DNA of 64,000 bases from CADCTQ01 sp963844325 (GTDB lineage Bacteria; Bacteroidota; Bacteroidia; Cytophagales; 172606-1): assembly GCA_963844325.1 (NCBI GenBank), contig CAWJNV010000002.1, positions 5,828,001 to 5,892,000 of the forward strand, given 5' to 3'. The translations under genes and the position numbers were made by a program. The notes under the pieces are model-generated. The model was not told the DNA's origin. It worked only from the letters and a program-made list of their open reading frames with translations, and ran no database searches. Below, in pieces: positions 44,163 to 52,668 of this stretch. The first letter of the stretch is position 1, and each line of letters opens with the position of its first letter.

Positions 44163-44710
44163 TCGTTGAAATCCACCGGACCGGCCGGCGCCACGTACAC
44201 CGGGTCGCCCACGCGGATGGTGCCGCCCCGGATGATGCGGGCCGTGATGCCGCCGTGGCCCCGCATGGCGTTGTAGCCGCCTTCTCCCAGGATGTCTTCC
44301 ATCTGCGAACAGGGGTGGCAGGCGCCGGTCATTTCGAGCAGGGTGTCGCCCACGTAAAACGGGCGGTCTTTCAGCGCCAGCAGGTTGAGGCCCCGCACCA
44401 CGATGTTGCGCCGCACCAGCCCCGGGTCGAGGTCGGCGCGGCCCAGGAATGCCGCCACGGCCGCCAGGTGCTCGGCCTGGATGAGCGTTACGTGCCGGGT
44501 GCCCGCCGGATTGCCTTTGTAGTGGTCGCCGGCCAGCCCCCGGCCCGCCACGGCCTCTACTGCCGGCAGGGGCGTTACGGGCGTCTTGCGGGCCGGCCGG
44601 ATGCCGATCCACGCCACCTGGCCCGGCCGTACCGGGGCGTTGGTGAGTTTGCCGATGATGGATTCTTTTGCCGGAAAGGGTGCCACGGGAAGGATGTTTT
44701 TCCCAATCAT
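44159..44710 (-). CDS. MOSC domain-containing protein
   Basis: A 183-residue protein of the molybdenum-cofactor-sulfurase C-terminal family. Seen: WIGIRPARKTPVTPLPAVEA, GLAGDHYKGNPAGTRHVTLI, the RRNIVVRGLNLLAL block, and the conserved cysteine in MTGACHPCSQMEDILG, followed by GYNAMRGHGGITARIIRGGT. Similar to YiiM-type MOSC proteins. Its ATG (44710) is chosen because upstream codons to 45013 are repeat-derived. Targets are unknown. Confidence 0.9.
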   Translation of the reverse strand: MIGKNILPVAPFPAKESIIGKLTNAPVRPGQVAWIGIRPARKTPVTPLPAVEAVAGRGLAGDHYKGNPAGTRHVTLIQAEHLAAVAAFLGRADLDPGLVRRNIVVRGLNLLALKDRPFYVGDTLLEMTGACHPCSQMEDILGEGGYNAMRGHGGITARIIRGGTIRVGDPVYVAPAGPVDFND

Positions 44711-44734
44711 ACGGCTTTTCCGAGAAAAAGGAGA

Positions 44735-44800
44735 CTGGAACGTAAAGGAGACCGCAGACCGGAGGAAGGGAGACCGGAGGAGGGATCGGGAAGGAGGCTG
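44735..44800. repeat. Family D heptamer stretch (GGAGACC vocabulary)
   Basis: AAGGAGACCGCAGACCGGAG, GAAGGGAGACCGGAGGAGGG, ATCGGGAAGGAGGCTGGG; closely the same phrase as 12369-12430 and 34175-34225. Confidence 0.6.
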
Positions 44801-44841
44801 GGTCGAAGGGCCTGGCCGGGGAGGCGGCGGGGGCTGGTCAC

Positions 44842-44875
44842 AAAAAAAGCCTGCACTTCCCGCGCAGGCCTTTTT
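44842..44875 (-). terminator. Terminator of the STAS-domain gene
   Basis: GCCTGC / GCAGGC stem flanked by A7 and T5, so usable on both strands; on the minus strand it follows the gene ending at 44995. A GGTCATT-type heptamer stretch (CCAATGACTAATGACCAATG) lies at 44957-44982. Confidence 0.8.
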
Positions 44876-44994
44876 AATACCTTTCAATCGTTGTTCGTCC
44901 CGATCACGCTGATCATACTCCCCGGACGTGGGAGAAATACCAGATGCTGAAATACCAATGACTAATGACCAATGACCAGTGCCGGGGCCCCGGG

Positions 44995-45402
44995 TTAGTT
45001 CACGTGCAGCCACCGCTCGGCGTCGGCCTTCGTCTGGAAAATGCGCATTTCGAAGTCAAACTCGCTCACCCGCGTCTGCATGGCTTCGGCGGACAGGGCG
45101 CCGAAGATGTCGGGGGAAACCACGTGGGCAAAGCGTTTGAGGCCGGCGCCCAGGGCCCGCGGCGTCCAGTCGGTGGCAATCCACTCGTTGGCCTCGTCCC
45201 ACGGACCGGTCAGGTGGGTGTTGTCGTTGAGGAGTTTGTGGGTGCCCTTCGCCCGGAGGAGATCGAGGGAGGCGTCGGCGCCGTTTTTCACGTCTTCTAC
45301 CGTCACGTAGCCGATCCAGTTATTGTACACCCAGCGGGTGTCTTTGTCGTAGCTCGTCTCCAGGTACAGCTCGCCAAATTTGTTCTTAAGTGCTTTTTGC
45401 AT
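44995..45402 (-). CDS. STAS/SpoIIAA-like domain protein
   Basis: A 135-residue soluble protein beginning MQKALKNKFGELYLETSYDK. The pattern (WVYNNWIGYVTVEDVKNGAD, LLRAKGTHKLLNDNTHLTGP, WTPRALGAGLKRFAHVVSPD, ENRIFQTKADAERWL-like end) fits small STAS/SEC14-like proteins common in Cytophagales. Possible role in anti-anti-sigma-type or lipid-related regulation, not demonstrated. ATG 45402 preferred over the frame start at 45432. Confidence 0.75.
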   Translation of the reverse strand: MQKALKNKFGELYLETSYDKDTRWVYNNWIGYVTVEDVKNGADASLDLLRAKGTHKLLNDNTHLTGPWDEANEWIATDWTPRALGAGLKRFAHVVSPDIFGALSAEAMQTRVSEFDFEMRIFQTKADAERWLHVN

Positions 45403-45511
45403 AGGAATTTGAAGGAAAAAACAGGACGACAAGGTAGCACCGGCCGGATGGTCCGGCGGCGCAGTCCGGCGGCGTTTCTTACCCGCGTATCCTTTTTATC
45501 TTACCCACATT

Positions 45512-45895
45512 TCACTGCACGAGTTGGGCGTGGAGGCGGAGGAGGGATTCGCGGGGGTCGAGGCAGAGGCCGGGGTGCACGGGGGAGGTTTGCACCACGG
45601 TGCTGCGGGAGGCGGTGAGCCACCGGAAACGGGAAGCCACCGGCAACTGGCCGATGGCCCCCCCCTCGGCGCGGCCGGCGCATACGCGTTCGAAGGCCCG
45701 CAGGCGGGCTTCCACTTCCCCCAGGTCGAGCCCGGCCGAAAAAGCCTGGAGCTGCGCCTCGTCCAGTTCAAACGTGGTTTGCAGGAAGCCCCTGGACGCG
45801 CAGTACAGGATGACGCCGACGTTCATGAACTCCTCGCGTTCCACGCGCGGCACGACGCGGATGACGGCGTACTCAAACAAGTGTTTTTCTTGCAT
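45512..45895 (-). CDS. DUF3037 family protein
   Basis: A 127-residue protein with the family N-terminus HLFEYAVIRVVPRVEREEFM, NVGVILYC and the middle block LDEAQLQAFSAGLDLGEVEA; it ends SPVHPGLCLDPRESLLRLHA. It overlaps the upstream HipA-like gene by 23 bp, so the two are translated together; this pairing recurs in many genomes. Function unknown; likely partner of the kinase-like protein. Confidence 0.9.
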   Translation of the reverse strand: MQEKHLFEYAVIRVVPRVEREEFMNVGVILYCASRGFLQTTFELDEAQLQAFSAGLDLGEVEARLRAFERVCAGRAEGGAIGQLPVASRFRWLTASRSTVVQTSPVHPGLCLDPRESLLRLHAQLVQ

Positions 45896-46670
45896 GCTCA
45901 GCCTCCTTGACAAAAATTTCTGATGCGGCCACCCGGGCTTCCAGGAAACCGCTGTACACCCGCCGTCCTTCGTCGGCCGTGCCGTACCCGCCTTCGGCCT
46001 CCAGCCATTCGTCGGGAATCATCGCCACCACCGCCCGGATGCGTTCGGGGGTGAGCACCGCCCGGAATTCGGCGTCCACGGCCGCCAGTTCAGTGGCGCG
46101 GGGCAGCAGCACGTGGTCTTTCACCTGGGCGAACGGCCGCCGGCTCTGCGCCTCCCAGGGCTGTCCCGAGTGGTGGAAGTAGAGCGACGCGCCGTGGTCG
46201 ATGAGCCACAATTCGCCGTGCCACATGAGCATATTGGTGTTGCGGGCCGTGCGGTCCACGTTGGTCATCAGGCAGTCGAGCCACACCACCTGCGAGGCCA
46301 GCCGGGCGTCCACGGGGTTCACCAGCGGGTCGAAGGTGATGGCGCCGGAGAGGTAGTGCAGGGCCAGGTTGAGGCCGGTGCTGGCCCGGAGCAGGTCCTG
46401 GATCTCTTCGTCGGGTTCGGTGCGGCCGAAGGCGGCGTCGAGGCGGGCGAATACGATTTCGGGCACCCGGAAGCCGAGCCGCCGGGCCGTTTCGCCGGCC
46501 ACCAGTTCGGCAATGAGGGCCTTTACGCCCTGTCCGGCGCCCCGGAACTTGAGCACGTACAAAAACCCGTCGTCGGCCTCCACGATGGCGGGCAGCGATC
46601 CGCCTTCCCGCAACGGTGTCACGTAGCGGGTCACCTGGACGGTTCGGAGTGAAGATTCGGGCTGGGTCAC
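45873..46670 (-). CDS. HipA-like kinase family protein
   Basis: A 265-residue protein with the HipA-type kinase fold: VQVTRYVTPLREGGSLPAIV, the ATP-lysine region GFLYVLKFRGAGQGVKALIA, the AELVAGETARRLGFRVPEIV helix, the catalytic-loop-like VVWLDCLMTNVDRTARNTNM and the DFG-like metal site LWLIDHGASLYFH. The start is taken as GTG 46670; the frame extends to 46739 but that part is a family D repeat (GGTTGTTGGTTATGGGTTAT inverted, 46688-46720). It is an operon with DUF3037, not with a HipB-type antitoxin, so it should not be called a toxin on this evidence. Confidence 0.88.
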   Translation of the reverse strand: MTQPESSLRTVQVTRYVTPLREGGSLPAIVEADDGFLYVLKFRGAGQGVKALIAELVAGETARRLGFRVPEIVFARLDAAFGRTEPDEEIQDLLRASTGLNLALHYLSGAITFDPLVNPVDARLASQVVWLDCLMTNVDRTARNTNMLMWHGELWLIDHGASLYFHHSGQPWEAQSRRPFAQVKDHVLLPRATELAAVDAEFRAVLTPERIRAVVAMIPDEWLEAEGGYGTADEGRRVYSGFLEARVAASEIFVKEAEHARKTLV

Positions 46671-46687
46671 GGGGCTTGGCGGGATGA

Positions 46688-46720
46688 GGGGTTGTTGGTT
46701 ATGGGTTATTGGGTGCAACG
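46688..46720. repeat. Family D stretch (GGGTTATT vocabulary)
   Basis: GGGGTTGTTGGTTATGGGTT, ATTGGGTGC in the leader of the HipA-like gene. Confidence 0.5.
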
Positions 46721-46782
46721 GAGCATTCGGTTCCCGCACCCGGCGAGCTTACGGGAAAACGAGCCCGGTGGTTGGGCAAAGG

Positions 46783-46912
46783 CTGCATGGTTGTATGGTT
46801 GAATGGCTATATGGTTAAATGGTTTTGCTTACGCCCGCACCACTTACCGACCATCAGCCATCCAGCCATATAACCATACAACCATGCAGTCATTCAACCC
46901 CTCCCTACCCCT
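46783..46912. repeat. Family D octamer hairpin (GGTTGAAT vocabulary)
   Basis: Left arm TGGTTGTATGGTTGAATGGC, TATATGGTTAAATGG; right arm ACCATCAGCCATCCAGCCAT, ATAACCATACAACCATGCAG. Unit length 8. Same wording as 57016-57180. Confidence 0.82.
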
Positions 46913-46915
46913 CTC

Positions 46916-47647
46916 CTACTCCGGCTGGATCTGGTTGCGGTCGATGAATTCGCGGAAGGATTTGCGGTAGGAGTCGCTGACGGGGATGAGGGCGGCGCCG
47001 ATCTGGACTTCGCCCTTGTGCACCACGTCGATGGCGTCGAGGGCGATGATGTAGGAGTGGTGAATGCGGATGAACCGGTCGGCGGGCAGTTGGGTTTCCA
47101 GCGACTTGAGGCGCTGCAAGGTCACGATCTTCTGCGTGCGGGTGTGGATCACCACGTAGTCTTTCAGCCCCTCCACGTAGAGAATGTCGTTCCAGCGCAC
47201 CTTCACCAGCTTGGTGCCGTCTTTCACGAATACGAAGGGCTGCGCCGGCTCGGCCGGGGGCGCGGCGGGAGCGGCGGATACCGGGGCGGCGGCGATCCCG
47301 AGGCGCTGGGCGGCCTTGTCCACCGCCTTCAGGAAGCGTTCGAGGGTGACCGGCTTGAGCAGGTAGTCCACCACGTCGAGTTCGTAGCCTTCCAGGGCGT
47401 ACTCCGAGTAGGCCGTCGTCAGGATCACCAGGGGCCGCTTCTGGAGGATTTTGAGCAGCGTAATGCCCGTGATCTCCGGCATCTGGATGTCGAGAAAGAG
47501 CAGGTCCACCGGCTCGCGGCGCAGCAGGTCGATGGCCGCCAGCGGGCTCGAACACGCGTCGAGCAGGCGCAGGTAGGGCACCTTGCGCACGTATTCGGTC
47601 AGCAGGTTACGCGCTAACGGCTCGTCTTCTACGATGAGGCAGTTCAT
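46916..47647 (-). CDS. LytTR-type response regulator
   Basis: A 243-residue regulator. Receiver MNCLIVEDEPLARNLLTEYV, phosphoacceptor VDLLFLDIQMPEITG, TTAYSEYALEGYELDVVDYL, LKPV; LytTR domain from about 135: FVFVKDGTKLVKVRWNDILY, VEGLKDYVVIHTRTQKIVTL, LPADRFIRIHHSYIIALDAI. The upstream kinase gene overlaps by 41 bp. A Pro/Ala linker (AAAPVSAAPAAPPAEPAQP) separates the domains. Confidence 0.94.
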   Translation of the reverse strand: MNCLIVEDEPLARNLLTEYVRKVPYLRLLDACSSPLAAIDLLRREPVDLLFLDIQMPEITGITLLKILQKRPLVILTTAYSEYALEGYELDVVDYLLKPVTLERFLKAVDKAAQRLGIAAAPVSAAPAAPPAEPAQPFVFVKDGTKLVKVRWNDILYVEGLKDYVVIHTRTQKIVTLQRLKSLETQLPADRFIRIHHSYIIALDAIDVVHKGEVQIGAALIPVSDSYRKSFREFIDRNQIQPE

Positions 47648-48695
47648 GGTCGGAAAGGGTCAAATCGAGTTGCACGCAGTACTGCCCGGCGTCTTCTTCC
47701 ACCTCCAGGCGGTAGCGGCCGGGGTAGCTCAGGTCGAGGCGGCGGCGCACGTTCTGGAGGCCGATGCCCGACTTTTCGCCCGCCGTCTTGTCGGTGCGGG
47801 CCACCTTGCTGTTGCTCACGCGGTAAAAGCACGTCCCCTCGGCAATGTCGATGGAAATTTCCACCCACGAGTCGGGGTTGCTGTTGCTCACGCCGTGTTT
47901 GAAGGCATTTTCGAGAAAAGTAATGAAAATCAGCGGGGTGATCTGCACGCCGTCGGGGTTGCCGGTGAGTTCCAGCGTGATGGGCACCTGGTTGTTGAGC
48001 CGCAGCCGTTCGAGGCTGATGTAGTTCTGCATGTACTCGATCTCCCGGGCCAGCGGCACCTTGGGGTGGTTGGAGTCGTAGATCATGTAGCGCATCATCT
48101 GCGAGAGCTTCGAAATTACCTCGGTGGTGTTGGGCGACTGCGTGTAGGCCAGGTAGTAGAGGTTGTTGAGCGTATTGAAGAGAAAGTGCGGGTTGATCTG
48201 CGCCTTGAGGAAGTTAAGTTCGGCGGTAAGCTTTTCGTTTTCCACGGCCTTCTTCTTGGATTCAAACTCGAACCACTCCAGCGCGAAGCGGATCATGCCC
48301 ACGAAGATCACGATGAACAGCGTGACGGCCGCCACCTGAATCACGAAACGGGGTTCGTAGAGGTACTTTTCCTGGCCGCGGAACCCGTCGAGGATGTAGC
48401 GTTCTACCTGCAACCGGGTGACGATCAGCAGCGCAAACGGCCCGATGAATTCCAGTAAGTACCGCCCGAAGTTTTTCCGCGCCAGGAAGCGGGGCAGCAG
48501 GTAAAAGTAGTTGAGGTAGGTGATTGCCGTAACGAACGTAAGATTGATGGCGGCCACGGTGAACAGCCGTCCCCAGTCGAATTCGTCGCCCCGCTGCTGG
48601 TAGCGGCTGACCTGGTAGACGAAAAACGACAGGTACACGCACCAGAACGAAAGGTGCAGCAGGATGACGCGGTTACGGTTGACGAAGGTTTGCAT
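47607..48695 (-). CDS. LytS/YehU-type sensor histidine kinase
   Basis: A 362-residue kinase with four predicted membrane helices (VILLHLSFWCVYLSFFVYQV, FTVAAINLTFVTAITYLNYF, YLLEFIGPFALLIVTRLQ, VIQVAAVTLFIVIFVGMIRF), a coiled linker and a His_kinase domain: LNFLKAQINPHFLFNTLNNL (phosphorylated His), FLENAFKHGVSN (N-box) and AGEKSGIGLQNVRRRLDLSY (G-box). Cognate to the LytTR gene it overlaps. Divergent from the receptor at 49027, a plausible target. Confidence 0.94.
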   Translation of the reverse strand: MQTFVNRNRVILLHLSFWCVYLSFFVYQVSRYQQRGDEFDWGRLFTVAAINLTFVTAITYLNYFYLLPRFLARKNFGRYLLEFIGPFALLIVTRLQVERYILDGFRGQEKYLYEPRFVIQVAAVTLFIVIFVGMIRFALEWFEFESKKKAVENEKLTAELNFLKAQINPHFLFNTLNNLYYLAYTQSPNTTEVISKLSQMMRYMIYDSNHPKVPLAREIEYMQNYISLERLRLNNQVPITLELTGNPDGVQITPLIFITFLENAFKHGVSNSNPDSWVEISIDIAEGTCFYRVSNSKVARTDKTAGEKSGIGLQNVRRRLDLSYPGRYRLEVEEDAGQYCVQLDLTLSDHELPHRRRRAVSA

Positions 48696-49026
48696 GAGGC
48701 AGGGCCCGAAACTAAAAATGGGTAATCGATTAAAGGTAAGGGTTCGGCGCCAAAGGTGCGCAACGGCGGCCCACTATTATACCTTCCCGCGCATCCAATC
48801 GACGGTTGACCCGTTCCGGTCGGCGGTCGGGGCAGGCCCGGCTACGGGCGGAAGTGTCGAATTAAACGGCCCGACAGTCTAATACTTCCGGCAAAATGCG
48901 GACAAAAGGGTTGTTTTGCAGTATATCCCCAAACAAACCCGCCCCGGTCCTGCTTCTACCCATAATTCATACTCATTTTCAATGGTCAACTTTCCGGTTG
49001 AAATTGAATTACCGCCATTCAACGCT

Positions 49027-51726
49027 ATGAAAAAGTTACTACTCCTCTCCTTCCTCGGCTGGTGTCACCTGGCCCTCGCGCAGGGTCCCCCGGCGGGCGG
49101 CGGCGACCGTCCCCAGCCGGCCGCCGGCGCACCCGGCCCGGCCGCGCCGCGGGGCAACGGCAAGATCAGCGGCACGGTGGTTGACTCCACCACCAGCCAG
49201 CCGGTGCCCTTTGCCACGGTGGCCCTCACCGACCCGGCCACCAACAAACCCCTCGACGGCACCGTGGCCGACGACCGGGGCAAGTTCACCATTGCCAAGG
49301 TGGGCGAAGGCACCTACAAAGTGCTCGTCTCCTTCATCGGCTACCAGACCCGGACCGTACCCAACGTGCGGCTGGACAACCGCCGCGCCGACGTGGACCT
49401 GGGTACGATCCGGGTAAGCCCCACCGTGCAACTGCTCCAGGAGGTGACCGTGCAGGGACAACGGGCCCTCATTGAAGAGAAAGTAGACCGCACCGTGTAC
49501 AACGCCGAAGCCGACCAGACCAACAAGGGCGGCGACGCCACCGACGTACTCCGCAAAGTGCCCATGCTGTCGGTGGACCTGGACGGCAACGTGTCGCTGC
49601 GGGGCAGCCAGAACATCCGGGTGCTCATCAACAACCGGCCCTCCACCATCACGGCCGGCAGCATCGCCGACGCCCTCAAGCAGATTCCCTCCGACCTCAT
49701 CAAGTCGGTGGAAGTGATCACCTCGCCGTCGGCCCGCTACGACGCCGAAGGTTCGGGCGGCATCATCAACATCATCACCAAGAAGAATACGCTGGAAGGC
49801 TTTTCGCTCAACGTGGACGGCAGCGCCGGCATCCGGGGTTCCAACCTGGGCCTCAACGGCAGCCTCCGCAAGGGCAAGATGGGCTTTTCGCTGGGCGGCC
49901 ACGGCCGGTACGGCTACAACGTGCGGGGCAGATTTGAAAACGAGCAGGAGACCTACCGGGGCAGCAGCGTGACCCTGAGCACCCAGCGGGCCGACACCCG
50001 CAACCAGTTCCTCTTCGGCCGCTACACGCTGGGCTGGGACTACGACATCAACAAGTACAACTTCCTGACGGCCTCGGTACAGTACGGGGGGCGCAACCAG
50101 TTCATGCGCCAGGACGGCCTGCTCACCCAGACGTTCCTCGACGGGGTGCTCGACGGCATTGACCGCCAGGACGTGAACCTGACCGACCAGTCGAACACGG
50201 TGGACGTGGACCTTACCTACACGCGCACTTTCAAGAAGCCGCAGCGCGAATTCAGCCTGCTCACCCAGTACAGCCGCAACATCCGTACCAACGACTTCGT
50301 GCGCAGCACCCTCTCGGAAGACGACCTTTCGGTAACCGAACGGCTCAAAAACCTCAACGACAGCTACAACCAGGAAGTCACCGTGCAGGCCGACTACCAG
50401 ACGCCCATTGCCCGCAACCAGATGCTCGAAGTGGGCGGCAAGGGCATCATGCGCAAAGTGACCAGCGACTTCCAGTACCTGGCCGACCGGGGAGCGGGCT
50501 ACGTCGCCGAAACCGACGAACGGCTCTCGAACGTGTTCAACTACGACCAGAACATCACGGCGGGCTACGTTTCGTACACGCTCAACTTCCTCAAAAGCTA
50601 CAGCCTCAAGGCCGGCTCCCGCTACGAATACACCACCATCACGGCCAACTTCCGGAGCGGCGAAAGCGACATCCGCATTCCCTCGTACGGCGTGCTGGTG
50701 CCCAGCGTGAACCTTTCGCGCAAGCTCAAGAACGGCAACACGCTGAAGGTGGCCTACAACCGGCGCATCCAGCGGCCTTCGCTCCAGTTCCTCAACCCCA
50801 ACATCCAGGCGGCCAACCGCCTCAACGTGACGGTGGGCAACCCCGACCTGGGACCCGAATTCACCAATAACTTCGAACTCTCGTACAACACGTTCATCAA
50901 GAGCACGTCGCTCAACTTCTCGACGTTCGTGCGCAACACCAACAACTCCATCGGACCGCTGCGTACGCCCATCGGCATCACCGGCGACACCATCCAGACG
51001 ACCTACCAGAACATCGGCCGGGAAGACGCCTACGGCTTCAGCGTGTTTGCCAACGTGAACCTGTCCAACAAGCTGTCGCTGAACGGCGGCGTGGACGCCT
51101 ACTACGCGGTGCTCGACAACAACAACCCGCTGCCCGAGTTCAACGCCTCCAACCAGGGCTGGGTGTACAACTTCCGGGCCTTCGGCAACTACACCATCGG
51201 CAAGGGCTGGGGCCTGCAACTCTTCTCGTTCTACCGGGGCCGGCAGGTGCAGTTGCAGGGCTTCCAGGGCGGGTTTGGCATCTACAGCCTCAGCGTACGC
51301 AAAGACCTCAAGAACAAAAAAGGCAGCATCGGCGTAGGGGCCGAAAACTTCATCACGCCTTCCATCAAAATGCGCAATGAACTGAACTCGCCGCTGCTCA
51401 CGCAACGGAGCACCAACACGATGTACAACACCAACTTTAAGGTGAACTTCAGCTACCGCATCGGCAAGATGAACGCCAGCGACGGTCCCCGCCGGCGCCG
51501 CAAGTCCATCAGCAACGACGACCTGAAGGAAGGCGGCGACAACGGCCAGGGCGCCACGCAGGGGGGTGCTCCCGGTGGCGGTGCCCCGGGCGGTGGGGCT
51601 CCGGGTGGTGGTGGCGCCCCGGGTGGCGGCCAACGTCCTGCCGGCCAGGGCAACGGCCAGGCCCCGCAAGGCGGCCGTCCGGCACAGGCACCTGCGCAGC
51701 CCCCCGCCAACCCGCCGCGCAATTAA
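49027..51726 (+). CDS. TonB-dependent receptor / outer-membrane beta-barrel family protein
   Basis: An 899-residue outer-membrane protein. Signal MKKLLLLSFLGWCHLALAQ; a Gly/Pro-rich linker; carboxypeptidase-regulatory-like domain (KISGTVVDSTTSQPVPFATV); plug (EVTVQGQRALIEEKVDRTVY, TDVLRKVPMLSVDLDGNVSL, ITSPSARYDAEGSGGIINII); barrel with strand pattern to FKVNFSYRIGKMNAS; and a C-terminal tail of about 65 residues extremely rich in Gly, Pro, Ala and Gln (GGAPGGGAPGGGAPGGGG). The tail follows the last barrel strand and may face the periplasm or outside; this is unusual because barrels usually end with the final strand. The frame extends 37 codons upstream of the chosen ATG, without a signal peptide at that end. 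Confidence 0.9.
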   Translation: MKKLLLLSFLGWCHLALAQGPPAGGGDRPQPAAGAPGPAAPRGNGKISGTVVDSTTSQPVPFATVALTDPATNKPLDGTVADDRGKFTIAKVGEGTYKVLVSFIGYQTRTVPNVRLDNRRADVDLGTIRVSPTVQLLQEVTVQGQRALIEEKVDRTVYNAEADQTNKGGDATDVLRKVPMLSVDLDGNVSLRGSQNIRVLINNRPSTITAGSIADALKQIPSDLIKSVEVITSPSARYDAEGSGGIINIITKKNTLEGFSLNVDGSAGIRGSNLGLNGSLRKGKMGFSLGGHGRYGYNVRGRFENEQETYRGSSVTLSTQRADTRNQFLFGRYTLGWDYDINKYNFLTASVQYGGRNQFMRQDGLLTQTFLDGVLDGIDRQDVNLTDQSNTVDVDLTYTRTFKKPQREFSLLTQYSRNIRTNDFVRSTLSEDDLSVTERLKNLNDSYNQEVTVQADYQTPIARNQMLEVGGKGIMRKVTSDFQYLADRGAGYVAETDERLSNVFNYDQNITAGYVSYTLNFLKSYSLKAGSRYEYTTITANFRSGESDIRIPSYGVLVPSVNLSRKLKNGNTLKVAYNRRIQRPSLQFLNPNIQAANRLNVTVGNPDLGPEFTNNFELSYNTFIKSTSLNFSTFVRNTNNSIGPLRTPIGITGDTIQTTYQNIGREDAYGFSVFANVNLSNKLSLNGGVDAYYAVLDNNNPLPEFNASNQGWVYNFRAFGNYTIGKGWGLQLFSFYRGRQVQLQGFQGGFGIYSLSVRKDLKNKKGSIGVGAENFITPSIKMRNELNSPLLTQRSTNTMYNTNFKVNFSYRIGKMNASDGPRRRRKSISNDDLKEGGDNGQGATQGGAPGGGAPGGGAPGGGGAPGGGQRPAGQGNGQAPQGGRPAQAPAQPPANPPRN

Positions 51727-51739
51727 ATGATGCTCAAGG

Positions 51740-51761
51740 GGATAGGGTTTAAACCCTATCC
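51740..51761. repeat. Family A palindrome, solo copy
   Basis: A single perfect 22-bp palindrome 13 bp after the receptor stop codon, the only unpaired copy in the window. Confidence 0.95.
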
Positions 51762-51860
51762 TTTCTACACCTCCTCCGGTTTCCCTTGCTCCTGTTTGAA
51801 GGGACCCTTTTCACGTTTGCCCAACCATCCATTTTTTCCATCTCCCAATCCCAAATCCCC

Positions 51861-52544
51861 ATGAAAACTTTTTACGTCGCGGCCGGCACCCTTGCCCTGG
51901 CCCTGTGGTCCGTCGTGCCCTCCACTCCCGTTGACGAAGTCCCCGCCTCAACCCGCGTCGTAGTCGCCCATATTGCCAAATCGAATACGCTAATCGTTGA
52001 CCCCACACGCAGTACCCTCAATTGGACAGCCAAGAAGGTGGGGGGTGAACACACCGGCACCGTCAAAATTGCCAGCGGCACACTACAGGTGAGACTAGAC
52101 CCGAGATCGAACCGTCTCATTGGCGGTAACTTCACGATGGACATGACCACCATTACCGACACGGACATTACCAACGAAGGGATGAACGCCAAGCTGACCA
52201 ACCACCTCAAGTCGGAAGATTTTTTCTCGGTGGAAAAGCACCCCAAATCGACCTTCACCCTCACCAAAGCAGCCCCCATCGCCAAGGCCAAGGCCGGCCA
52301 GCCCAACTACACCGTGACGGGCAACCTGACCATCAAGGGCATTACCCACCCCGTTACGTTCCCGGCCGTGGTAAAACTCTCGGGCGACAACGCCGAAGCC
52401 ACTGCCAAATTTGACATTGACCGCACCAAGTGGGACATCAAGTACCGGGCCGCCATCATCGGTACCGCCGCCGACAAGATCATCGACGACAACTTCACCA
52501 TCGACCTCAAGATCGTAGCCGGCAAATCGGCGACCAACAGCTAA
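51861..52544 (+). CDS. YceI family periplasmic protein
   Basis: A 227-residue exported lipocalin-like protein that in known members binds isoprenoid-type lipids. Signal MKTFYVAAGTLALALWSVVP; the family core begins VDPTRSTLNWTAKKVGGEHT, continues GNFTMDMTTITDTDITNEGM, KLTNHLKSEDFFSVEKHPKS, and TVTGNLTIKGITHPVTFPAV, ending FDIDRTKWDIKYRAAI. The start at 51861 is fixed by the signal peptide. Confidence 0.95.
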   Translation: MKTFYVAAGTLALALWSVVPSTPVDEVPASTRVVVAHIAKSNTLIVDPTRSTLNWTAKKVGGEHTGTVKIASGTLQVRLDPRSNRLIGGNFTMDMTTITDTDITNEGMNAKLTNHLKSEDFFSVEKHPKSTFTLTKAAPIAKAKAGQPNYTVTGNLTIKGITHPVTFPAVVKLSGDNAEATAKFDIDRTKWDIKYRAAIIGTAADKIIDDNFTIDLKIVAGKSATNS

Positions 52545-52549
52545 CCGGG

Positions 52550-52665
52550 AGGGGGATTAGGAATTTTAAATTATGAATTTTGGATGGTTGTCCATTGTCG
52601 TGAGCGTACGTCACGACAATGGACAACCATCCAAAATTTAAAATTCATAATCCATAATCCCCTTT
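52550..52665. repeat. Long hairpin between yceI and haem-binding gene
   Basis: Arms of about 50 bp: GGGGGATTAGGAATTTTAAA, TTATGAATTTTGGATGGTTG, TCCATTGTCGTGA on the left and the inverse TCACGACAATGGACAACCAT, CCAAAATTTAAAATTCATAA on the right, with a GCGTACG centre. This is the tightest hairpin of the window. Confidence 0.93.
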
Positions 52666-52668
52666 CCC

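Noticed and set aside
45873..46670. HipBA-type toxin-antitoxin system
   Set aside because: The partner is DUF3037, not a HipB-like DNA-binding antitoxin, and the kinase belongs to the short HipA-like group.
49039..51669. 876-codon minus-strand ORF
   Set aside because: Antisense shadow of the receptor gene; no recognisable domain or start context.
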